Source: Trebonia sp036276115
GTDB lineage: Bacteria; Actinomycetota; Actinomycetes; Streptosporangiales; Streptosporangiaceae
Direction of reading: 5' to 3'
DNA: 11,372 nucleotides
NCBI GenBank assembly: GCA_036276115.1
Contig: DATBEM010000083.1
Span: 1-11,372, forward strand
The notes below the pieces were generated by a model. That model searched no databases. It was not told the origin of the DNA and saw only the letters and a list, made by a program, of their open reading frames with translations. A program made the translations under genes and the position numbers. Positions 1 to 7,737 of the stretch are shown piece after piece (the stretch's first letter is position 1; the number at the start of each line of letters is the position of its first letter).

Positions 1-60
1 CCTTCTGGCCCCGGTCCCGCTGGCCCCGGTCCCGCTGGCCCTGGTCCCGCTGGCCCCGGC
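1..60. repeat. 15-bp tandem repeat coding PGPAG in the kinase tail
   Basis: The unit ctggccccggtcccg occurs at 5-19, 20-34 and (one base changed) 35-49, followed by a 10-base partial copy at 50-59. The period is 15, so the kinase frame is kept and each unit encodes PAGPG in the minus strand. A related 15-base period (ggcgctgatcccg) follows at 61-88 and encodes PPGSA twice. The array may continue beyond the window. Confidence 0.9.
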
Positions 61-1055
61 GGCGCTGATCCCGGGGGCGCTGATCCCGCGGCCGGCCCCG
101 ACGGGCCGCGCCCGGATCCGGGCGCCGGGAGGCTGGCCCCCGACGCGCCCGATCCCGGTGCCCCGGGCGTCGCGGCGGCCGCGCCGGCGATGATCGCGCT
201 GATCGCCGGCGGCCAGAACGCCGTCGGCGCGTCCAGGGCGGCGGTCACGCTGCCGGCGCCCCGCGAGAACGCGGCCGCCACCGACGCCAGCGGCGGCCGC
301 TCGGCCGGGTTCTTGCGCAGGCAGGGCTCGAGCACTTCCAGCAGGCGCGGCGGTATCCCGGTCAGCTCGGGCTTGCCCGCCACCACCCGGTACAGGACGG
401 AGGCGGCGCTGCCGCCGCCGAAGGGCTGCTTCCCGGTCGCCGCGTAGGCCACCACGCAGGCCAGCGAGAAGACGTCGGACGAGGTTCCCGCCTCGTTCCC
501 CTCGGCCTGCTCGGGCGACATGTAGCCGGGCGTCCCGACGACCATCCCGGTCGCGGTCAGGTGGGTGCCGCCCATCGCCCGGGAGATGCCGAAGTCGATC
601 ACGTGCGGGCCGTCGGCCGCCAGCAGGACGTTGGACGGCTTGAGGTCACGGTGCACCAGGCTGCTAGCGTGCACCGCCTGCAGGGCCTCGGCCAGGCCGG
701 CCGCCAGCCGCCAGAGGGCCGGCTCGGGCATCGGGCCGTTCTTGGCGATAACGTCGTCGAGGGCGGGCCCGGGGACGTACACGGTCGCCAGCCACGGCGG
801 GTCATCGGCCAGGCCGGAGGCAACCACGGGGGCGGTGTACAGGCCACTGACGGCCCGGGCGGCGGCGACCTCGTTGCGGAACCGGGCCAGGAACTCCTCG
901 TCGCGCGCGAGCTCGGGGTGCACCACCTTGACGGCGACCGCCCGCCCGGCCGGCGAGTAGCCGAGGTAGACCCGGCCCATTCCGCCCGCACCCAGGCGGG
1001 CACGGAGAGTGAACTCGCCAGCGGACTTCGGATCAGTTGTGGAAAGCGGCTGCAC
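1..1055 (-). CDS. Serine/threonine protein kinase, C-terminus cut by window edge
   Basis: This is a eukaryotic-type (Hanks) kinase that transfers ATP phosphate to Ser/Thr of target proteins. Seen in 351 visible residues: glycine-rich loop LGAGGMGRVYLG (21-32), ATP-binding Lys43 in AVAVKVV, likely alpha-C Glu62, catalytic loop HRDLKPSN (135-142, Asp137), DFG (154-156), and activation-loop end GTPGYMSPE (174-182). The kinase domain ends near residue 270. After it comes a low-complexity Ala/Pro/Gly/Ser stretch that finishes in a PGPAG pentapeptide repeat at the window edge, so any membrane or sensor domain lies outside. I chose the GTG start at 1055 because GGGAG lies 5 bases upstream and the start MQPLSTTDP is typical of actinobacterial kinases. 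It lies downstream of kdpC on the same strand, 113 bases away, across a strong hairpin with a promoter-like sequence, so it is probably its own transcript. Family assignment is firm; substrate is unknown. Confidence 0.95.
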   Translation of the reverse strand, partial: MQPLSTTDPKSAGEFTLRARLGAGGMGRVYLGYSPAGRAVAVKVVHPELARDEEFLARFRNEVAAARAVSGLYTAPVVASGLADDPPWLATVYVPGPALDDVIAKNGPMPEPALWRLAAGLAEALQAVHASSLVHRDLKPSNVLLAADGPHVIDFGISRAMGGTHLTATGMVVGTPGYMSPEQAEGNEAGTSSDVFSLACVVAYAATGKQPFGGGSAASVLYRVVAGKPELTGIPPRLLEVLEPCLRKNPAERPPLASVAAAFSRGAGSVTAALDAPTAFWPPAISAIIAGAAAATPGAPGSGASGASLPAPGSGRGPSGPAAGSAPPGSAPPGPAGPGPAGPGPAGPGPE

Positions 1056-1082
1056 CCATGCTCCCGTATGACAAATCAGATG

Positions 1083-1120
1083 GGGCCTGCGCGCCGACCA
1101 TACCCGCGGCGCGCAGGCCC
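1083..1120 (-). terminator. Long GC hairpin after kdpC, candidate terminator
   Basis: Perfect 14-bp arms at 1083-1096 and 1107-1120 (GGGCCTGCGCGCC on the left arm) enclose a 10-base loop. It lies 48 bases past the kdpC stop, in the right place to end the kdp transcript. No run of U follows on the minus strand (the next bases read CATCTGATTTG), which is common for hairpin terminators in GC-rich actinobacteria but leaves the role unproven. It also lies inside a promoter-like sequence for the kinase, so it could act as an operator or processing site instead. Confidence 0.6.
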
Positions 1121-1126
1121 TGTCAC
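1097..1126 (-). promoter_or_regulatory. Candidate promoter of the kinase gene
   Basis: On the minus strand a GTGACA (1121-1126; one mismatch to TTGACA) is followed after 18 bases by TATGGT (1097-1102; two mismatches to TATAAT). A start point around 1090 would give a short leader to the GTG at 1055 with its GGGAG site. The spacer is one arm of the 1083-1120 hairpin, and the perfect palindrome CCTCATGAGG (1126-1135) abuts the -35 element. Inferred from consensus only. Confidence 0.4.
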
Positions 1127-1168
1127 CTCATGAGGGTAATCGTGGGGCTATCGTGACATCGAGTGCGA

Positions 1169-1801
1169 TCACTTCGCGCTGAGCTCATCGAGCGCGATGT
1201 TGAGGTCGAGCACGTCCACCCGCGGCTCGCCCAGGAACCCGATCGTGCGGCCCTGGGTGTACTTGCCCACCAGCCCCTGGACGGTCGCGGCGGGCAGGTC
1301 ACGGGCGGCTGCCACCCGCTTGACCTGGATGTCGGCGTACTGGGGGGAGATGTCGGGGTCCAGCCCGGAGCCCGACGCCGTCACCGCGTCCGGCGGCACC
1401 TGCGACGGGGCGACGCCATTGAACGTGGCGATCGCGGCCCGCCGCTGCTGCACGTCCTGCAGCAGCGCCGGGCTGTTGGGCCCGAGGTTGGACGCGGCCG
1501 AGAAGCCAGGGTCGCAGCCGTAGTCGGTCTTGTCGGCCGAATTGGCCGCGTTGGACGCCCGCTCCTGGAAGTACTGCGGCAACGGGCTGCCCTTGGCGTC
1601 GGTGAACTCCTGGCACAGCAGGCTGGAGCCCGCGACCTTGCCGTTGTACGACACCATGGACCCGTTGGCCTGGTTCCTGAACGCGAGCTGGCCGATGCCG
1701 GCCATGACGGCCGGGTAGACGATGCCCAGGGCCACGGTGAAGATGAGCACCGCGCGCAGGGCGGCGATGTGCTGCCGGATGAAGGCAGGTAGCTGGTTCA
1801 T
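1169..1801 (-). CDS. kdpC: Potassium-transporting ATPase subunit C (KdpC)
   Basis: KdpC is the single-span subunit of the KdpFABC K+ pump, thought to help ATP binding at KdpB and hold the complex together. The 210 residues are normal length for the actinobacterial form. Seen: one membrane helix at about 16-38, then an extracytoplasmic domain with the family signatures SNLGPNSPALL (104-114), TASGSGLDPDISP (141-153) and the C-terminal QGRTIGFLGEPRVDVLDLN (183-201). The ATG lies 17 bases after the kdpB stop, with GGGGG at the start of that gap as a weak, distant ribosome site, so translation is probably coupled. Odd: the usual GSxLIGQ motif reads GSSLLCQ, so Cys63 replaces a Gly, and a second cysteine (Cys96) lies in the same domain. 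Identification is firm. Confidence 0.97.
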   Translation of the reverse strand: MNQLPAFIRQHIAALRAVLIFTVALGIVYPAVMAGIGQLAFRNQANGSMVSYNGKVAGSSLLCQEFTDAKGSPLPQYFQERASNAANSADKTDYGCDPGFSAASNLGPNSPALLQDVQQRRAAIATFNGVAPSQVPPDAVTASGSGLDPDISPQYADIQVKRVAAARDLPAATVQGLVGKYTQGRTIGFLGEPRVDVLDLNIALDELSAK

Positions 1802-1818
1802 TGTTTGGGCAATCCCCC

Positions 1819-3998
<2,180 letters not shown>

Positions 3999-3999
<1 letters not shown>

Positions 4000-5660
4000 C
4001 AGTGCAGTCCTTCTGCGAACGGTCCCAGCGCGAGGGCCGGGAAGTAAGTCAGGCCGACCAGGATGATGATCACGCCGATGAGCATCCCGGCGAACAGCGG
4101 CCGGTGCGTCTCCAGCGTGCCGGCGCTGGCGGGCACCGGCGTCTGGCGGGCGAGGCTGCCGGCGAGGGCGAGCACGAAGATCTCCGGCGCGAACCGGGAG
4201 ATCAGCATCACCACCCCGCCCGACAGCTGGTACCAGGTGGCGGCCGTGCCCAGGCCGGCGAAGGCCGACCCGTTGTTGTTGGCCATGGACGTGAAGGCGT
4301 AGATGACCTCGGTCAGCCCGTGCGGCCCGGAGTTGAAGATCGCCGCCCGGCCGACGGGGAACCCGAGGGACAGCGCGGCCCCGGTGAGCGCCGCGGCCGG
4401 GGTGGCCAGGATGTAGAGGGAGGCCCACTTCATCTCGGCCGGGCGGATCTTCTTGCCGAGGTACTCCGGGGTCCGGCCGACCATGAGGCCGCCGATGAAG
4501 ACGGTCAGCACGGCGAGCATCAGCATGCCGTACAGGCCCGCGCCGACGCCGCCCGGCACGACCTCGCCCAGCATCATGTTGAACAGCAGGATGCCGCCGC
4601 CGAACGCCGTGAACGAGTCGTGGAAGGAGTTGACCGCCCCGGTGGACGTCACCGTCGTGGAGCCGGCGAACAGCGACGAGCCGGGGATGCCGAACCGGAC
4701 CTCCTTGCCCTCCAGCGCGCCGCCGGCTGACTGCAGGGCGGTGCCCGCGTGCTGCCACTCGAAGAAGCTGATGAAGCCCACGGAGACGAGCCACAGCCCA
4801 GCCATGACGGCGACCAGGACGTAGCCCTGCCGGTGGTCCTTGACCATCTTGCCGAAGGTGCGGCACAGCGCGAACGGGATCACCAGCAGCAGGAAGATCT
4901 CGAACCAGTTGCTGAACGGGTTCGGGTTCTCGAACGGGTGCGCGGAGTTGGCGTTGAAGAAGCCGCCGCCGTTGTTGCCGAGCTCCTTGATGACCTCCTG
5001 CGACGCCACCGGGCCGCCGACGATCGTCTGCGGGGCGTGCGCCAGGGTGGTGACCACGTGCGTCAGGTTGAAGTTGTCGATCACGCCGGCCGCCATGAGG
5101 ATGATGCCGCCGATCACGCTGAACGGCAGCAGCAGCCGGATGACGACGCGGGTCAGGTCGACCCAGAAGTTGCCCAGCCGGTCGGTCTTGTTCCGGCTGA
5201 AGCCGCGGATGAGCGCGATCACCACGACGATGCCGACGCCGGCCGACACGAAGTTCTGCACCGCCAGGCCGGCCATCTGGGTGACGTAGCCCATGGTGGA
5301 CTCGCCCGAGTAGTTCTGCCAGTTGGTGTTGGTGACGAACGAGGCGGCGGTGTTCCAGGCGGTGACCGGGCTGACGTTGGCCATGCCGTTGGAGTACGGC
5401 AGCCAGTGCTGGACCCGCTCCAGGAGGTAGAGGAACAAGACCGAGACGACCGAGAACGCCAGCACCGAGCGGGCGTAGGTGCCCCAGCGCTGGTCGGCGT
5501 CGGGATCGATCCCCATCACCCGGTAAACGCCCGACTCGACCCGCAAGTGCTTCTCAGACGTGAAGACGCGGGCGATGTAGTCGCCCAGTGGCTTGTAGCA
5601 GGCCGCCAGCGCGATGACCAGCAGCGCGATCTGGAGGATGCCCGCGAGTGAGCTGCTCAT
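3999..5660 (-). CDS. kdpA: Potassium-transporting ATPase subunit A (KdpA)
   Basis: KdpA is the channel-like K+-binding subunit, a relative of the Trk/Ktr/HKT superfamily with four membrane-pore-membrane repeats. The 553 residues are the usual length. The four filter regions are visible: TNTNWQNYSGE (110-120), ELGNNGGGFFNANSAHPFENP (within 226-246), TTVTSTGAVNSFHDSF (335-350) and FTSMANNNGSAFAGL (456-470). The start ATG at 5660 follows the kdpF stop directly (TAGATG), with GGAG nine bases upstream inside kdpF. The stop overlaps the kdpB start by one base. It sits third in the five-gene kdp operon. All filter glycines expected for K+ selectivity seem present, so nothing suggests decay. Confidence 0.98.
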
Positions 5661-5750
5661 CTAGAGTTTCTCCGCATCGACGAGCGCGTAGATCAGGTAC
5701 ACGGTGAGGATGACGGCCGCGATGAGGCCCACCCAGTTCTCAGCGCTCAA
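5661..5750 (-). CDS. kdpF: KdpF small subunit of the K+ pump
   Basis: KdpF is a one-helix peptide that stabilises the KdpABC complex in the lipid bilayer. The 29 residues, starting MSAENWVGLIAAVIL and ending YALVDAEKL, match the usual plan: short polar N-terminus, a single helix (about 6-24), and a basic/acidic tail ending in a PEKF-like motif. The start is read as TTG at 5750, because MSAEN-VGLI is the common KdpF beginning and AAGGGGG lies nine bases upstream. A GTG at codon 7 is the only other nearby choice and would cut the helix. The start overlaps the end of the preceding small gene by 11 bases, and the stop touches the kdpA ATG. Too short for most gene callers, but placement and pattern make it likely. 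Confidence 0.85.
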   Translation of the reverse strand: MSAENWVGLIAAVILTVYLIYALVDAEKL

Positions 5751-5829
5751 GGTGCTCGACCCCCTTGACGATCCAGGTAAGCGCCGCGAAGACGATGATC
5801 GTCATGGCGACCAGCAGCAGATCCCACAT
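5740..5829 (-). CDS. 29-residue single-helix membrane peptide, first gene of the kdp operon
   Basis: A small gene not annotated by length rules. It starts at ATG 5829 behind a good ribosome site (GAGGAG, 5835-5840, five bases away) and reads MWDLLLVAMTIIVFAALTW, then IVKGVEHLER, to a TGA at 5740-5742. About 20 hydrophobic residues form one helix, followed by a short charged tail. Its last 11 bases overlap kdpF in another frame, so translation of the two is probably coupled. It has no KdpF signature and KdpF follows, so it is a separate peptide. I recall similar short frames with a helix and a GVERLE-like tail ahead of kdpF in other actinobacteria, but cannot check this here. A role as an extra subunit, a regulator of the pump, or a leader peptide that opens translation are all possible. 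Confidence 0.65.
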   Translation of the reverse strand: MWDLLLVAMTIIVFAALTWIVKGVEHLER

Positions 5830-5834
5830 CACAA

Positions 5835-5840
5835 CTCCTC
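5835..5840 (-). promoter_or_regulatory. Ribosome binding site of the first kdp-operon gene
   Basis: GAGGAG on the minus strand, five bases before ATG 5829. It is the strongest Shine-Dalgarno sequence in the operon and lies only three bases after a very stable hairpin (5844-5864). It argues that the 29-residue peptide is really translated. Confidence 0.7.
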
Positions 5841-5843
5841 GCT

Positions 5844-5864
5844 GCCCGGGGGACGCCCCCGGGC
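5844..5864 (-). repeat. GC hairpin in the kdp leader (copy B of the repeat family)
   Basis: Perfect 9-bp arms GCCCGGGGG (5844-5852) and CCCCCGGGC (5856-5864) around the 3-base loop ACG. In the kdp transcript it folds just three bases upstream of the GAGGAG ribosome site. Read on the minus strand, its core cGGGGGCGTCCCCCGGG matches the right half of the palindrome in kdpB. It could protect the mRNA end, limit ribosome access or simply be a copy of a dispersed palindrome. Confidence 0.75.
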
Positions 5865-6128
5865 GAAACTGCGATTACGGATCTAGCAAATCGCCAGGTC
5901 AGCCGGATTTATCCGCTCTATGCGCCCCTCATGCGGCCGCCGCGCCGTTCTTAACGCTTCTCATGCGCGGCCTGAAATCGCGCCGTGACGGCATCGAAAG
6001 ACAGCCAGGGACGGCGCCCGTGATAGATTGATACTCAAAGTAACGACTTAGCCGCTTATCGTCACGGCTTGCTTACGGCCGGTGGCCCTGCTCGGCGCGC
6101 CCTGGGGGCCTGGCATCATGGACCGATA
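5865..6128. other. Divergent intergenic region between kdp operon and SGNH hydrolase gene
   Basis: I see no gene here. Contents: the 8-bp direct repeat CTCATGCG at 5928-5935 and 5960-5967, start-to-start distance 32 bases (about three helical turns); a conspicuous AT-rich island at about 6021-6065 in otherwise GC-rich DNA, the likeliest place for divergent promoters; and no -35/-10 pair on either strand that I would defend. I looked for the conserved blocks of the ydaO-type c-di-AMP riboswitch, which can control potassium genes, and did not find them. A three-codon ATG-GAC-CGA-TAA frame (6118-6129) overlaps the hydrolase start codon. Confidence 0.6.
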
Positions 6129-7052
6129 ATGAACGATCTAGATCCGCGTCTCGCGTCATTCGTGGCTCTCGGCGACAGCTACACCGAAGGAATGAACGAT
6201 GTCGGTCCCGGTGGCGAGCTGCTCGGCTGGGCCGACCGGCTGGCCGAGATCCTGGCCGAGCGAGACCCCTCATGCCGGTACGCCAACCTGGGAGTCCGCG
6301 GCAAGCTGCTGCGCGAGATCGTGAGCGAGCAGGTGCCCGCCGCCATCTCCCTGCTCAAGGGCGAGCCGGGCCTCGTCAGCATCGCCGGCGGCGGGAACGA
6401 CCTGCTGCGGCCCAGCGGCGACCCCGACGCGCTAGCCGTGCACTTCGACGCCGCCGTCGCCCGGCTGCGGCAGACCGGCAGCCGGGTGCTGGTCTTCACC
6501 GGGTTCGACCCGCTCGCGTTCCGGCTGATCGGGCTCCTGCGCGGCAAGGTCGCGGCCTACAACATGCACCTGCGCGCGATTGCCGACGCCCGCGGCTGCG
6601 ACCTGGTGGACCTGTGGGGGATGCGTTCCCTGACCGAGCCGTCGGCCTGGAGCTCGGACCGCCTGCACCTGAACTCTGAGTCCCATGCCGCGATCGCCTT
6701 GCAGGCCGCCGTCGTCCTCGGCGCGGTGCCGTCCCCAGGGGCCGGCGGGCACGGGGCGGGCGGCCACTGGGCCAGCGACCAGGCGGCAGGCGGCGACGGC
6801 GGCCCGGCCGATGCCCAGGCGCTCAGCCACGCCGCGCTCGCGCCGATCGTGTGGGCCCGCCCGGTCGATCCCGCCCGCCGCACGACCCCGGCCTCCTGGC
6901 TGGCCGCGCGCCGCGGGGACTACCAGTGGGCCCGGGAGTCGTTCGTCCCCTGGGTCGGCCGCCGCCTGCGCGGCACCTCCTCCGGCGACGGCCGCGGCGC
7001 CAAGCGCCCCGAGCTCCTTCCCGTCCGCCTGGACGACACCACCCCTGAGTAG
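6129..7052 (+). CDS. SGNH/GDSL-family hydrolase
   Basis: A serine esterase/lipase-type hydrolase; the substrate cannot be read from sequence. The 307 residues show block I FVALGDSYTEG with nucleophile Ser17, block II around NLGVRG (53-58), block III GGGND (87-91, Asn90) and block V DRLHLN (Asp177, His180), so the catalytic set is complete. There is no signal peptide, so it is probably cytoplasmic. After the catalytic fold (about residue 200) comes a Gly/Ala/His-rich linker and then a tail with VPWVGRRLRGTSSGDGR, a pattern I associate with actinobacterial members. The ATG at 6129 is preferred: residues encoded upstream from TTG 6069 look unlike the family, and block I lies 11 residues after this ATG. 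No Shine-Dalgarno sequence is visible, so the message may be leaderless. It is divergent from kdp and convergent with the phosphatase gene (16 bases between stops). No functional link to either is evident. Confidence 0.9.
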   Translation: MNDLDPRLASFVALGDSYTEGMNDVGPGGELLGWADRLAEILAERDPSCRYANLGVRGKLLREIVSEQVPAAISLLKGEPGLVSIAGGGNDLLRPSGDPDALAVHFDAAVARLRQTGSRVLVFTGFDPLAFRLIGLLRGKVAAYNMHLRAIADARGCDLVDLWGMRSLTEPSAWSSDRLHLNSESHAAIALQAAVVLGAVPSPGAGGHGAGGHWASDQAAGGDGGPADAQALSHAALAPIVWARPVDPARRTTPASWLAARRGDYQWARESFVPWVGRRLRGTSSGDGRGAKRPELLPVRLDDTTPE

Positions 7053-7068
7053 CCTGCCGCGTCCGGCC

Positions 7069-7713
7069 CTAGGCGCCCGCGTCCGGGGCGGGCCAGTCCA
7101 GCAGGGTGCAGGCGATGCCCTCCGGGCCGGGCGCCGGGCGGACCGCCAGCCGGGCCACGCCGCACTTGGGCAGCGACCTGGCCGGGAACGGCGTCCCGGG
7201 GGCCAGGGCGGGCAGCGCCACCCGGATGAGGCCGTCGTGGCCGACTACGAGCACCTGGCTCCCGGGCGGGTTTTCCAGGACCCGCCGCAGGGCCGCCCGC
7301 ACCCGGGCCAGGGCCTGGCGGAAGTCCTCGCCGCCCGGGTAGGCGCGGTCGTGGTCGCCCGCCAGCCAGCCGTAGGCCACGTCCAGGAAGGCCCGCCACG
7401 CCTCCTCGTCGCGCCGTCCCTCCAGGTCGCCCACGTCCAGCTCGCGCAGCCCGTCCAGCGTCGCCACCGGCAGCCCGAGGCGGTCGCCGATGATCCGCGC
7501 CGTCTGGTTTGCCCGGCGCAGCGGGGACGCGTACAGGGCGGCCGGGGCGGGACCATCCGCCCGGGCGAGGTTCCCGGCGAGCTCTTCCGCCTGGGCGATG
7601 CCGCGCCCGGTCAGCGGGTAGTCGACGTGACGGCACGATAGCTCGCCGGTCAGGTTCGCCGGGTTCTCCCCGTGCCGGATGTACCAGACGATGACGCCGC
7701 CGGTGGATGCCAC
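7069..7713 (-). CDS. Histidine phosphatase family protein, possible alpha-ribazole phosphatase (CobC-like)
   Basis: A phosphoglycerate-mutase-like phosphatase that works through a phosphohistidine. The 214 residues show the RHGE motif (13-16, nucleophile His14), the partner arginine region ASPLRRANQTA, acid residue in LRELDVGDLEG, and the second catalytic His in VVGHDGLIRVA. The GTG start at 7713 is chosen because RHG follows closely, no ribosome site is present, and a TAGGCT (-10) sits seven bases upstream, as for a leaderless mRNA. It is divergent from cobD with a 24-base gap. The position beside cobD, cobU and cobS suggests the CobC role: removing the 5'-phosphate of alpha-ribazole phosphate or adenosylcobalamin phosphate. 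Family motifs alone cannot separate this from other phosphatases, so no symbol is given. Confidence 0.9.
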   Translation of the reverse strand: MASTGGVIVWYIRHGENPANLTGELSCRHVDYPLTGRGIAQAEELAGNLARADGPAPAALYASPLRRANQTARIIGDRLGLPVATLDGLRELDVGDLEGRRDEEAWRAFLDVAYGWLAGDHDRAYPGGEDFRQALARVRAALRRVLENPPGSQVLVVGHDGLIRVALPALAPGTPFPARSLPKCGVARLAVRPAPGPEGIACTLLDWPAPDAGA

Positions 7714-7720
7714 GCCTGGC

Positions 7721-7726
7721 AGCCTA
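7721..7726 (-). promoter_or_regulatory. -10 element of the histidine phosphatase gene (leaderless)
   Basis: TAGGCT on the minus strand ends seven bases before GTG 7713, the distance expected if transcription starts at the first base of the start codon. It shares the bases TA (7725-7726) with the oppositely directed -10 of cobD. Inferred from spacing and consensus (TAnnnT). Confidence 0.5.
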
Positions 7727-7730
7727 ACCT
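7725..7730 (+). promoter_or_regulatory. -10 element of cobD (leaderless)
   Basis: TAACCT ends seven bases before GTG 7738. The same hexamer with the same seven-base gap precedes the cobS GTG, which supports both. No Shine-Dalgarno sequence is present, so the cobD message probably begins at its start codon. Its -35 would lie in the coding sequence of the divergent phosphatase. Confidence 0.55.
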
Positions 7731-7737
7731 TGGGCAG

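Noticed and set aside
4000..4866. Upstream extension of the kdpB reading frame, making a protein of about 1,000 residues
   Set aside because: The extension lies over kdpA in another frame and reads as low-complexity Arg/Gly/Pro typical of GC-rich shadow. KdpB starts at ATG 3999 with a ribosome site and the TGATG overlap.
5865..6128. c-di-AMP (ydaO) riboswitch in the kdp leader
   Set aside because: Known to occur before some potassium transport genes, but its conserved blocks were not found on the minus strand.
7053..7068. Shared terminator between the convergent hydrolase and phosphatase genes
   Set aside because: No convincing stem-loop in the 16-base gap or its flanks; only a short direct repeat cgcgtccgg was noticed.
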